DNA from: Berberis thunbergii
Taxonomy: Eukaryota > Streptophyta > Magnoliopsida > Ranunculales > Berberidaceae
Direction: 5' to 3'
DNA: 64,000 nt
Assembly (NCBI GenBank): GCA_003290165.1
Contig: QNQO01001850.1
Span: 62,001 to 126,000, forward strand
The notes under the pieces were generated by a model. That model was not told the DNA's origin. It made no database searches and saw nothing but the letters and a program-made list of their open reading frames with translations. The translations under genes and the position numbers were made by a program. Shown one piece after another: positions 39,401-48,569 of the stretch; position 1 is the stretch's first letter, and each line of letters starts with the position of its first letter.

Positions 39401-40266
39401 TTTTGAAAATTACTGAGTCCCGGTCCGTGTCCGAGCATCCTTGATAATGATTAGTTTAAAGATAATTCCAAAAATATATATAACTCAAATGATGATTTAG
39501 TTGAAATAGGTGAGACCATGAAATAAACTATTTAACATCAATAATAAATTAAAAATACTTGGACAGCTTATACAGTTGGGGTCATCTCAAATAAACTAAT
39601 CGTCTTACATTAAAGGGTAGGTCCCCGTATGAAATCAATAAAAGTGTGACCCAGAAAAATGAGTTTTAAGTTACTTGATGAGTTTTAAGTTGCTTATTAG
39701 AAATCGAACAAGTTGTAGCAATCTCTTTCTTAATATTTTCAGTTTTGATTTAGCACCAAAACTGCTGGTATTCTTTGAGTTTAATCTCAAATAATCCTTC
39801 TACATCCGTTGTGCCTCCTTCCGATTCAATCACTCTGCTATCTTGACAACACTGATCTATACACGTTCCCAAATACTTCAGAAGTCTTTGCATCACAATT
39901 AAAATTTATTGGGAGCTCCTTCCATTTCTTTTCTCTTCGGTTAAGTGGAAATCAACGATAATCGAGTCAAGTTTTGGCTGGATGGAACAAATATTTTTGT
40001 ACTGTCACGAGTAATTGAAAAATTGGTTTTTCACCTTCCATTGTGTTATTTTTCTCTGAAATAATGTTTCCATGTGATAATGCAAAAGCAGTCAAGGAAG
40101 GGGCGGTATTTCACGGCTCCGTGGTGGGGCTGGCGCAGGAGGCGGTCGTGGTTCAGCAAGGGGGCGCGGTGGACGGGGGAGAGGTCGTGGTGGTGAACCA
40201 GTATCTGCAGAAGATCTTGACGCTGACCTGGAGAAGTACCATTCTGAAGCAATGCAAATAAATTGA
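29926..40266 (+). CDS. ALY: ALY/REF mRNA export adaptor (THO complex subunit 4)
   Basis: Five exons: 29926-30117, 30268-30420, 37660-37728, 37812-37996, 40092-40266. All are GT-AG and phase-consistent, giving 257 codons plus TGA. The N-terminal UAP56-binding-type motif MSLDDLIKNNK (residues 7-17) is followed by a Gly/Arg-rich tract. The RRM spans exons 2-4 with RNP2 KLYISNLDYGV and an RNP1-like AEVVFSRR. The C-terminus is RGG-rich (RGRGGRGRGRGG) and ends in a second UAP56-binding-like motif (SAEDLDADLEKYHSEAMQIN). All landmarks of the family are present and in order. The protein acts in the nucleus, loading on mRNA with the TREX complex. The second intron is 7.2 kb and full of transposons; the 69-bp third exon lies just past it. 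An AG 9 nt upstream (exon 2 from 30259) is an alternative acceptor. The ATG chosen is the first in the leader and gives the usual MS-start. Confidence 0.92.
30438..30482. repeat. (TTA)n microsatellite at start of ALY intron 2
   Basis: Roughly fourteen TTA units beginning 18 nt after the 5' splice site of intron 2. Open frames across it are translations of the repeat. Confidence 0.9.
30848..31075. repeat. GTATTCAA-rich segment, likely MITE relic
   Basis: GGGGGCGGTATTCAATT at 30848 is followed by further GTATTCAA copies near 30916, 30957, 31008 and 31053. The GGGGGTGGTATTCAATT type of end is seen in plant MITEs, but no matching right terminus is visible, so the element is truncated or this is a tandem expansion of one end. 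Confidence 0.45.
31694..32036 (+). mobile_element. LINE fragment, left of the hAT insertion
   Basis: The plus strand reads LWRYRKENDALWCHVDLAKY, then SPWKN and RRIKFWDDKLLL, the linker between reverse transcriptase and zf-RVT of plant LINEs. Frameshifts and stops are present. It resumes at 35406 on the far side of the hAT element. Confidence 0.65.
31893..32025 (+). repeat. direct repeat flanking hAT, left copy
   Basis: About 130 bp nearly identical to 35425-35545, with common blocks GGGATGATAAACTCTTATTA, AGTAATGCAACATCT and GGGGAATTATAAC. It is LINE sequence present on both sides of the hAT element, far longer than an 8-bp target duplication. Confidence 0.8.
32037..35419 (-). mobile_element. 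hAT transposon with decayed transposase, in ALY intron 2
   Basis: Outer ends read GATGCACAAACTCGG and CCGACTCTCTG...; GATGCAC and GTGCATC form the terminal inverted repeat. Subterminal GACACG/CGTGTC motifs cluster at both ends. The minus strand carries a hAT transposase in pieces. The same left and right termini bound a 0.9-kb non-autonomous copy at 38547-39440. The element sits inside a LINE. Confidence 0.8.
32480..34620 (-). pseudogene. hAT-family transposase (BED, DUF659, hATC), broken
   Basis: In order on the minus strand: a BED-like remnant (WKHVTIIRR, YMGSLTRLKKHL, 34615-34480); a DUF659 region with AFYSAALPFNLARN and KGATIVCDGWIDSQRRPLINF (34225-33930) continuing VGPSNVVQVITDNA (33830-33780); a middle part WWNKVNYVLCFTEPIYSMLRRADTD (33360-33290) and NTPLHCLAHSLN (33110); YYSREWLEGVPNRV (32965-32925); and a hATC remnant VGQPCSSSCCKRN near 32680, followed by a stop where Trp is expected. 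Stops and frameshifts separate the pieces, so no functional protein is made. It is antisense to ALY. Confidence 0.8.
35406..37030 (+). mobile_element. LINE fragment, right of the hAT insertion
   Basis: It reads KFRDDKLLL (repeating the block at 31893), then an INLLMWLVALGKVQ-like stretch near 35740 and TFFSDCVLARNIW near 36620 (zf-RVT), and ends in an A tract at 37020-37030. It is the 3' part of the LINE begun at 31694 and is non-functional. Confidence 0.6.
35425..35545 (+). repeat. direct repeat flanking hAT, right copy
   Basis: Partner of 31893-32025. It begins immediately outside the right end of the hAT element, with GGAGACAAAT at the junction matching GGAGACAAAC at the left junction. 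Confidence 0.8.
38547..39440. mobile_element. non-autonomous hAT derivative in ALY intron 4
   Basis: The left end (GGATGCATCGACTC, then GTGTCGGACACGGACACG and GGTCAACGGTCAAAA) matches the right end of the hAT at 35419 in reverse. The right end (GTCGAGTCCTATTTTTTTGA, ending GAGCATCC) matches the left end at 32037. The interior is GAGAGG/GATCGATTT repeats with no transposase. The 140- and 125-codon open frames here are repeat translations. Confidence 0.8.
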
Positions 40267-42319
40267 GATGTAATCTTATATTTCTACTTGATGGCGTTGC
40301 AAGTTTGATGCTCCGGATCTACAAGTATTTGTGTATTTCTACCACTGTGCTACCCTTTCAAGCAAAGGGAAACACACTGTTGGAGATGAGTTTCAGTAAT
40401 CTGGTTTTGAGCTTGGGCATTTATTGTATTTTGCCCTTTTTTTTTAATATTAAATTCTTAATGGACAGCAATTGACTGTGCTATGTACTTTATTATTTTC
40501 ATCCTGTTAGTTTTATTTTCTTGAACATAGTAGTTCTTAACCAACAGAAGGTCAAGCCAGCATGATTGCCACCTGTGGTGGGACTTGAAGAAAAGGCCAA
40601 GCCAGCATGATTGCCAGAAAGGAATGATTACAAGACATTTACAAGCCATTGTGTTGAAGCTCTGGATTATATTGCTGCAGAGGTTTTTGGTTGTAAAGCA
40701 GCTCACATGTAGTTCATAACGTTGTACAACTGTGGCTGGTTATTAGGTATGCTGTAAATTATTAGGTCCTTTTTTTGGCTAGATAATTCACAGTAGTTGG
40801 GGATGCTGGGATATATGCCCTATTCGTATTTTGTTTACACCGCTACCTCAAAATAGGATTATTATCAGCTTGCAATCAAACTTTATTGCTTGGATTTTGA
40901 CCTTTTCCAATTTTCTAGGTTAAAGGATATGCGAATGATCCAATTTGTTGGACGGCAAATCTGTTTGATGTCTCTTTTATAACAGTTAATTTTTTTTTGG
41001 CATAGTTACGTGCCAATAAGTTTAACTTCTGACACTGACTATGACTGTTTCGGCGGATCTCTCACACCGAGTTCTTTACAAAATTTCAAAATTGTCTTGA
41101 CTTTGCTGTAGAAAGTAAAATTCACATGAAATCAATATTTGGTATCGGATTCGATAATACTTATACCCCAAGGAGCAATGGTACAAATGATGGCTTCATG
41201 GTATTCAAAGCAGTTGAATTTAGTAACAGTATAGTGCTTAGATTGGAGAAGCATTGTGAACCGTCTCTGAGAACAATGTTCAGCTAATCATGGATGTGAT
41301 CATGGGGTTTTGTTGGACCAATTTCCGATTAAAATAGACAGATGTTTCTGGTGCTAAATCTCCACTTAAAGTTTAAATGCACAAACAACTAGAAAAGCAA
41401 ATGCGAAATTCATCTTGGGATCATACTATTTCATGATAATGTTAAACGCTTGTTAGTTTTGATTATAACATCTAAAAATATAACAAAGTTCTGCTTTTCC
41501 ACGAAGTTAGTTTCCTATGAAAGACTGCAAAACCCAAAATATCACTGAAGATTAAATATTAACGGGTGAGGGTAAGAACAATAAGAAGCCTGGTGAGAAC
41601 GAAGCATGCCATTCACCCAAGTAAAATTGTCAAAGCTTGGATCATCAGACGTATTAACCTCATCCCTGAAATCAATAGCAGTCATGCCGTAGCATGCCCA
41701 TTACACTCTTATAGATGCATCATCAAAGCAAACTTTATCAAACAAACTACACCAAATGCTTCCGCAACTAAGTTTCCCTCTTTTTCTGATAAAGTAGATA
41801 CTATTGAATTAATCATTACATGCTCCAATTTTACGGCAAGAGGAGGAAGGTAGCCACATCTCTGGAGTTATTGGGCAATCAAAAGGCGTATGGGCTACTG
41901 ATTAAATCAGCTTTTAAATAACGACATGAGAGAATTATGCTTCGGGCAACGATGAACTTAGATTATGTTTTCCAAAATCTATGAAATAAAGTAATGGAAC
42001 AAAATATGAAAACTAAAGTGTACATTACACATTTCTATCAGTCACATCTGAATCCTTTTGGATGTTAATTTATGGAATATTTTCATCTAATTCACAAACA
42101 TATTTATACTTCAATGGTAACATTGTCATAAGTGATAACCATAATGACACACTCAAGTGATAGCCATAATGTTAATTTATGGAACATTTCTATCACTCAC
42201 AACAGACCATATAATATTTTGAAGATGAGCAAAAAAAAGTGACAATTAGATGAGAATCCATGATGAAGATAGAGATTCCTAACGATAAAATCGTAACATC
42301 TTACCTTGAAGCTTCCAGA
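40267..42319. other. ALY 3' region and intergenic DNA
   Basis: The ALY 3' untranslated region probably occupies the first few hundred bases. A 22-bp block beginning GGTCAAGCCAGCATG is repeated at about 40548 and 40594. The remainder is AT-rich with no recognised gene. The gene on the far side is convergent with ALY. Confidence 0.4.
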
Positions 42320-44341
42320 CTAATTGGCAAGATTAGGAGGCAATGCGTCAGGTTCCAGATGCAAAGCACCTTCAGGTATACCATGGATTTTGCTCCCTGG
42401 AACAACAAAAGAAGGTATTTCATGGGAGAAACTTAACAACTCTGCCCTGGGAATTGATCTGACCAATTCAAAGCCATTACAAAGTTGCTTCTGGAAGAAA
42501 GTCATACAACCCGGCACCTCCATCAAACTAGCTATTCGAATCTCGTCAGCTTCCGAGAAATCTGTTAGGATCTCAACAATCTGGCACTCAGATTGATTAT
42601 AATTGGATTGCTTCCACTTGGCATTCCAATTCTTGTACATTGCCCAAATGTCACCCTTTTTAGGGAGAATCCTATACAGAGATTTATCTGTGTTATGCTC
42701 ACAAGTAACTAAATGTGAGAATAATGACACACTCAAGTTGAGGATGATATTCCCAGCTTTAAATATTCCACAGACAAATGGTAAATTCTCTTCAACCGAA
42801 TGGATCTCCTCACTAAATGTGGGATTAGGCTCTAAGAATGTCGCACGTACTACACACTTTGCCAAAATGACATCATTTACAATGACATATCTTCGAGGCA
42901 TGGAATCAAGACCATCGTATATAGCCCATATATGACCTGATATAAAATCTTGAGGTGACCATTTGGGTTGCATGGATTCGTTCTCTTTATGTTGGAGTTT
43001 CAGAGGAGGAGAAAGTGACGGGTGCAAAGTAATGGTAGAACCACTACTAGGGCTCCCTCCTTCTGATGGTTTTCTCGTACCATCAACCAAGTCTCTGGGC
43101 ACTGCCAATGGATCCAACTCAATCATCCCAATGTCAACTTTTTCATCTTCTCTACCCGTAAACTTGTACACCGGGACATTATGTGAAAACCTGAAGAAGT
43201 CAGTGGATGGAATTTCAAAAGAGGACTGACTACCTTTGTCTGTGCACCTTCTAAAGACGCTTTTGAATCCCTTAACTCTTTCCAAAGGTGCAACCATCAA
43301 GCCTCTGTTCTTCACGTAATCCATGAGTATCTCTACCATCAGGAACTTGCAACCTTTTCTTAATTTAGGGTCTGAGCACCAATCAACTGGTCGCCAATCT
43401 CTATAAACACCCCAAACTTCCCCCTTTTTGGGGTAAATTTGAAATCCCTCAGCCATGAGATCTTTAACTCGAGAGATTACATGTGAGAACATTTTCATTA
43501 CACTCACTACCATGTTCCCATCGCTAGTACCAAAGTATCCACAACCAACTGGGAGTCCCATTGCACACCATTTTTTCTCATGCAAAGCAACTGGTGCAGG
43601 TTTCAACCATGTAACAGATAATTTGAATGGCGCATATTCAATTTTGTTGATACGGGCATACCTACGAGGCATGTTTTCTTGGTCATCTTGATCATAAGAT
43701 GACCAAATCTGCCCCACCGAAAAAACCTCAGCCTTTCTAATATCATCAAAGTTGTAATAGTTAGGTTGAGGACTCTTGGCAGGTGAGCATTTAGTCAACA
43801 TAGATAACTTCCCACATAGACTACCAGAAACTCTATTAATTCTATTCGAAATATCACTTTTAACCAATTCGCTGCCAGAAAAACTTTGAGAAGTAGCTTC
43901 CACTGCTCTATCAGATGTCCCTTGTGAGTTCACATGCTCAAAAGAATTCCTTTTCAAATCAAATGCGGAACGTTTTTCTGTATCTGAGAGAACTGAGAAG
44001 GCCCTGTGGATGAGGGTCAAAGCTAATCCAGTGCCAGGGAACTTATTCCTGATAGGCTCCAATAGTGCAACAAGTGTTTGATACTTCAACCTAATATGAG
44101 ATTCATCTGTTGCTGCACTGCTTTGGAGAACCCAATACCAATCAGGCCCGACACCCGGTAATGTATTAGCAGCACATAATACATTGCAGACAGTTAGCAT
44201 TCGGGAAACGTTTTCTAGTGCAGGATAGAGATTCTGAGCTTTACGTAGCTTTTCTCGAGCACCCTTGTAATCTTCGATTTTAATCAATGTTTCTGCTTGC
44301 TCCTTTTCAAGAATTGCAACAACCTTCTTATCATCCAACAT
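42320..44341 (-). CDS. J-like protein with two DUF3444 domains, HPD motif lost
   Basis: A single uninterrupted coding exon, 673 residues. Residues 1-60 are the helical N-terminus usual for plant DnaJ/DUF3444 proteins (EDYKGAREKLRKAQNLYP). A J-like domain follows at 67-130 (DWYWVLQ... RAFSVLSDTEKRSAFDLKR). Where the HPD triad should stand (..LLHPDKNKFPG..) the sequence has EPI (residues 95-97, 44059-44051), so HSP70 stimulation is unlikely. DUF3444 domains lie at about 200-412 and 463-665, both with IW.(S/A)YD...MPRRY and IYPKKGEVW/ILPKKGDIW blocks. The frame extends 20 codons upstream, but a CAG acceptor at 44390 implies a 5'-leader intron, so the Met at 44341 (MLDDKK) is the likely start. 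The role of the family is poorly known; nuclear localisation is plausible but not shown here. Confidence 0.85.
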   Translation of the reverse strand: MLDDKKVVAILEKEQAETLIKIEDYKGAREKLRKAQNLYPALENVSRMLTVCNVLCAANTLPGVGPDWYWVLQSSAATDESHIRLKYQTLVALLEPIRNKFPGTGLALTLIHRAFSVLSDTEKRSAFDLKRNSFEHVNSQGTSDRAVEATSQSFSGSELVKSDISNRINRVSGSLCGKLSMLTKCSPAKSPQPNYYNFDDIRKAEVFSVGQIWSSYDQDDQENMPRRYARINKIEYAPFKLSVTWLKPAPVALHEKKWCAMGLPVGCGYFGTSDGNMVVSVMKMFSHVISRVKDLMAEGFQIYPKKGEVWGVYRDWRPVDWCSDPKLRKGCKFLMVEILMDYVKNRGLMVAPLERVKGFKSVFRRCTDKGSQSSFEIPSTDFFRFSHNVPVYKFTGREDEKVDIGMIELDPLAVPRDLVDGTRKPSEGGSPSSGSTITLHPSLSPPLKLQHKENESMQPKWSPQDFISGHIWAIYDGLDSMPRRYVIVNDVILAKCVVRATFLEPNPTFSEEIHSVEENLPFVCGIFKAGNIILNLSVSLFSHLVTCEHNTDKSLYRILPKKGDIWAMYKNWNAKWKQSNYNQSECQIVEILTDFSEADEIRIASLMEVPGCMTFFQKQLCNGFELVRSIPRAELLSFSHEIPSFVVPGSKIHGIPEGALHLEPDALPPNLAN

Positions 44342-44389
44342 CAGTTCAACAAAAAACAATGAGCTCAATATCCAAGTACCAAATAAAAC

Positions 44390-44957
44390 CTGAAATTCCA
44401 AAACAAATGGGTAGTGTTATAATCACTGAATCAGAGAAGAAAAAACAATAACCCTTTTCTGATTATCATTGCCACTCCCCTTTCCAAGTGTCTCCTCATC
44501 ATAAACTGGTTGACAGACCCAAACAAAATAAGGGTATAAACATCGAAAATAAGGTGTACCTTGCAAGAAAAAAAAAAAAGTGGGATGGGATGGGAAGAGT
44601 TTATGAAGAAATCAGAGCAAACCCTTTTCTTAACAACCACTCCTACAATTAGAAGCTCATACATTTTAGTTACACAATGACAACATGAAACCTACTCAAA
44701 AGTTGATAGAAGTAGCCACACACCAATTGGGTTCCTAAATAACAGTGGAAAAGAAAAGAAACACAAACAAACAAACAAACAAACCCTAGAAAAGAAAAAG
44801 CAAAGGGTCTCAATGTTGGATTACTTAACTTACTTGATCATCTTTTTCATGGTAATGAACACATACATACATGACAAACACAACTGTGTTTTGCAGAAAT
44901 TTGAAAGCAAATATGCAGGAAGAACGCAAAAGTAAAAGAGGGAGAGAGAGAACTCAC
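44390..44957 (-). other. probable 5'-UTR intron of the J-like gene
   Basis: The donor ACT|GTGAGT is at 44957-44952 and the acceptor TTTCAG| ends at 44390. It would join a C/T-rich leader exon (from about 45010 to 44958) to the coding exon 48 nt before the ATG. This arrangement is common in this family; there is no transcript proof. Confidence 0.5.
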
Positions 44958-45057
44958 AGTTGTTCTTCTTCAAAAGCGAGTAGGAGAGTGAGTCAATTAC
45001 AGCTACAGCACTAAAAAGACACCCCCCCCTGCTACCCTCTGGTCATCCTTTGGAATT

Positions 45058-45091
45058 GGTTTCCTCGCTCATTTCCTCGTCATTTAGAATT
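45058..45091. repeat. single arm related to the foldback MITE
   Basis: GGTTTCCTCGCTCATTTCCT and the following CATTTAGAATT match the right arm of the element at 45312-45501 with a few changes. Only one arm is present, so it is a decayed or partial copy close to the leader of the J-like gene. Confidence 0.5.
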
Positions 45092-45311
45092 AAAGTGCCC
45101 TCATTTTCCAATCCTCTCTTCTGGGTAGGGGTCCGAAATGTGCAACCAAACCGAAATTTTTTTTCCTTCGATTTCGTACAAAACTGTATCGTTTCAATTC
45201 GGTATGATTTTGGCTCCGAGTTTTGAAATACCCAACATAACTGAATAGTAAATACTAATTATTTTCTTATTAAATAAATACTAATAAGTAAAAGAAAGTT
45301 ATTAGATTTAA

Positions 45312-45501
45312 GAGCGATTCTATGTGTCGAGGGAAAGGGCGAGGAAACCAGCGAGGTAAACGAGGTGGCGGGGGGTGAACCGTTCACCCCCTCGAGATGC
45401 GCGCGCGGAATACATCTCGAGGGGGGTGAACGGTTCACCCCCCGCCACCTCGTTTACCTCGTTGGTTTCCTCGCTCTTTCCCTCGACATTTAGAATTTCG
45501 C
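45312..45501. mobile_element. foldback MULE-type MITE with perfect 9-bp target duplication
   Basis: Two arms of roughly 88 bp (45312-45399 and 45413-45501) are near-perfect reverse complements around a GC-rich loop of about 13 bp. Ends are GAGCGATTCTA and TAGAATTTCGC. The flanks TAGATTTAA at 45303-45311 and 45502-45510 are identical, the 9-bp target duplication expected of Mutator-like elements. The inner part of each arm (GGTGAACCGTTCACC) is itself palindromic. There is no coding sequence. It lies about 300 bp upstream of the presumed leader of the J-like gene. Confidence 0.9.
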
Positions 45502-45829
45502 TAGATTTAATTCATTTTTATTTTATTTTATTTTATTGTTTTTCATCTTTCCACACTTAATTTATAAGCATATAATATTGACTTCGCATGCTAAAAGACC
45601 ACTTCATTTTGTGCCTTCCATATTACACTAATTTTTATGATAGGATGCCTTCGTTGGATCTACCTACATCTCAGAACCATTCCATTCAATAACATAATCT
45701 CTTTTATTTTTCTAATACAATCATCATTCTATATTTGTTTATTACAAATAGTACATCGATTTACTACAAACTAATATTACCAAAATTGTGAATCATAAGT
45801 TGCAATTACCAAAAAAAAAAAAAAAAAAA

Positions 45830-46084
45830 AAACCCCCGGTGATATATAACAAAATTGTTACTGAACTATACCGATACGATTCGGTGCTAAATGGTATCGG
45901 TGTGAGGGTGGTATGAAACCAAAACTGAATTGTGCCCACCCCTATTTGTGGGCATCTAAAGTTTGTAATTTCATAATTAAATTCTTTTAAACAATCAATT
46001 TTGTAGTTAACTGATTAGTTTAGATTTCTTAGTAACTTGATTAATCAATCCAATTGATGTTGCTACGAGTTGTTGAACAATAAC
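45830..46084. other. non-coding stretch with an A homopolymer at its left edge
   Basis: An A run of about twenty bases ends near 45832, followed by CCCCCGG and AT-rich sequence. No element ends or genes were recognised. ORFs are absent. Confidence 0.35.
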
Positions 46085-46265
46085 TTTGATCACAATATGG
46101 TGAACCGTTGGGGTCGTTGTACAAGATTCAATGCAGAAAATAAATTAGAAGAGCAATGTTTTGCTACCTACTAAATTTAAGAAAAAAGCAAAGAAACAAA
46201 TTGAAACTTGTCGACAAAGTATAAAGTGTATTGAATGAATTCTTAATAAGAAAAGTTAACATGGG
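46085..46265. repeat. copy of the cis-prenyltransferase 3' flank
   Basis: About 180 bp nearly identical to 52625-52790, which lies just downstream of the cis-prenyltransferase stop codon. Shared blocks include TGTACAAGATTCAATGCAG, AGCAATGTTTTGCTACCTAC and AATTCTTAATAA. The similarity ends at 46265, where retrotransposon-related sequence begins. Confidence 0.8.
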
Positions 46266-46378
46266 TCCAATTCCCACATCCCGTTTTAGTGGGCTTGGAG
46301 TGATATGGGCTTAGTTCATTGTCTCATGGGTTGTGATGATCGGTCTATTGATGATACATCAAAATAGATCGATCATCA

Positions 46379-48569
46379 GGTTGGATCATATTAGGTATTT
46401 ATTTGGGCCCGCTCCACTCCGTTGGCGAGATCATCATGCCACGTGTATGGAGTAGATTACTGAATGATTTTGTGTATCATTAGCTGCTCCCTCTGAGTTA
46501 GTGGGTCATCCTGTCGGTCTACTAAGTCACTTCACGAGGGAACTGGATAGTCATGATAATTGAACTAGCCCTCGGGCTGTCAAGATAGATCGTAACGGTC
46601 TCTCATCCGGTTGTCCGACATTGGCCTTGCCCCGAGGGTTTACTGGGGCCTCGTTGTCCGGGGTCGGTTGTTATCCTCCTACGCTTTGGATAGAACTAAA
46701 GGTCATCTTAGCTGTTGGTTGAGGATCGCCAGGTGGCAGTGTCGTCATGTACTGGCATTCCCTGGCATCTATCTGGTCGCCTTTAACGTACCAACCGCTC
46801 GATTCGTTGGATACTTGATGCACTGGTGTAGAGTGGAGACCGCCGCTCTTATCTGGTGTATCCAGGGTTTCCCCAGGTCCGCATTATACGTCGAAGGTGC
46901 GTCTATTATTATGAACTCTTGAAACAAGGTTTTATGAGTTGGGTCATCTCCTGTTGTTGTTGTCAACAGTATCTTTCCCACGGGGAACCGTCTTTCGCCA
47001 CTAAAGTCAATCATCAGACGATTATAAGGGGTCAATGTTCTCTCCTTTAGTTGCATGCTGCATTACGTACGGAGAAATTGGACTTTCATCAAGCTCCCTG
47101 TGTCTACCAAGGACCTTCTTATTTCCCAGCCTGCCATGGAAATTGTTACCACCAGGGCGTCATTGTGCGGGAGTTGTATGCCCTAGAGGTCTTTTTTCGT
47201 AAATACTAGTGGCAAGGAGGGGTCTTGCTTCTGATCATGCGGTACCAGCTGTCTACCACATATCACTTGGATTTTCATACCTAGGAGAGCCCTTTTCCAT
47301 AACCTGTTGGACAGTTCTGACTCGGAATGGGCTCCATGAACAATGCATATCCTATTGACCGATTGCTCCCTGGGTTCGACTTTGCTTCGGGCTGCCCGTT
47401 CTTCTCCCAGGGTAATGAAGCTCTGTACTTTCTTTGTTAGGTCTTTCATGCTCGCCGGAGTGTCCAATGTCAGAAAGTTGTAGAACTCTCATTTCCTCAG
47501 GCCGTTAATGAAGGCTGAGACGACAGTTGTGTCATTGCGCACGTTGGCGGAGTTTAACTCACTATTAAAGCGGGTAAGATATGCCTTTAGTATCTTGTCA
47601 GGCCTTTGTTTCATTGATTTGAGCGTCTTCATCATTGACAAAGCCTGGCATATGAAAAACGATAGTGGATCTGGCTCGGAGTCCATTGGTGTTGCCGCAG
47701 TTCCGGGAGTGCCAGCTTGATGCTCATGCGTTACTCGCGTTATCGAGGTGGTGAAACAACGTCAGGTTGATCGCTCGACGCTACCCCTCACTCTCCCTTA
47801 TTGCGTGATCTAGTGGTCACCATCTATCTGTGGTTCGAAGGGAAACGATGCTAGTGAAAGGTTAGGAACTTTGTCGCCCCCACGGACGGCACCAAACTAA
47901 TGCAGTGATTTTTCGCTCCCTGCTTTGACCTAGTCCCACTTACCTGCTGACTTGCACAAGTAACGCATGTGAGCCACAGAACACAATTGTGGTGGCCAAT
48001 GACACTCCGATGCTAAAGTCAGACAGAGATCTGAGGAAGGTGTAATGCTGTAAACAGAAAATTTGTAGCGTACCTTAGTTTACCAACTTCATGTTCTATT
48101 TATAGTGCATAAATCCAAGTTTGATCAGGCCATCGATGACGTAGTTTAGAAAGGTGATCTTCGTGAAGATCCTTATCTAATTAGGAGTCGTGATGTAGAA
48201 GGAAAGTTCCATGTTAGCCCTGTGTTCTTAGATACTTGGGAAATAGTTTCCTATATGAAGGTATTCCGTAAGAGGAAGTTTTCCTATGTGACGTGTACTC
48301 TGTTATTTGCTTCCAAGTTGGAAGCAGAGAGCTACTGTAGTTGCCTATTCGAAGCTGGTCTTGAAGATACTTGCCTTAGTAGGGCTCACGGGCATTAAGG
48401 ATAGCTGTGAGACATATGAGCTTAGCAGGCTGTAAGAATTCGGGTTCGTCTGGCGGGCTTGGAACTGCTTGTGCCGGATCAGTGATGGGCTGATGTTGGG
48501 GCCCGCAATTCCTCGAGATCATCATGACACGTGTACGGTCAACGATGTGACCATTTTGGTGTATCATCA
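46379..48569 (-). mobile_element. short LTR retrotransposon with gag and protease only
   Basis: The complete LTR (669 bp) is at 47901-48569; read on the minus strand it runs TGATGATACACC to ...AATCACTGCA. Just inside it stands TTTGGTGCCGTCCGTGGG, the primer-site region typical of many plant Ty3/gypsy elements. A partial opposite LTR ends at 46482, next to a purine tract (AGAGGGAGCAGC on the minus strand). Only 1.4 kb lies between, with gag and protease remnants and no reverse transcriptase or integrase, so it is a deletion derivative that needed helper proteins. Confidence 0.75.
46769..47690 (-). pseudogene. Ty3/gypsy gag and aspartic protease remnants
   Basis: In order: a gag segment KSMKQRPDKILKAYLTRFN ... 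VSAFINGLRK (47640-47490), ASMKDLTKKVQSFITLGEE (47455-47400), and a protease-like region LMIDFSGERRFPVGKILL ... FIIIDAPSTYNADLGKPW (47015-46870). The DAPSTYNA.LG.PW block is diagnostic of plant gypsy proteases. Stops and frameshifts lie between the pieces. The frame ends without any reverse transcriptase. Confidence 0.7.

Noticed and set aside
44342..44401. Upstream Met giving a 693-residue J-like protein with a hydrophobic N-terminus
   Set aside because: A good 3' splice site at 44390 suggests that part is intron or leader; related proteins start at the Met at 44341.
46611..46922. 103-codon open frame on the plus strand
   Set aside because: It lies antisense to the protease remnant of the gag-only LTR element.
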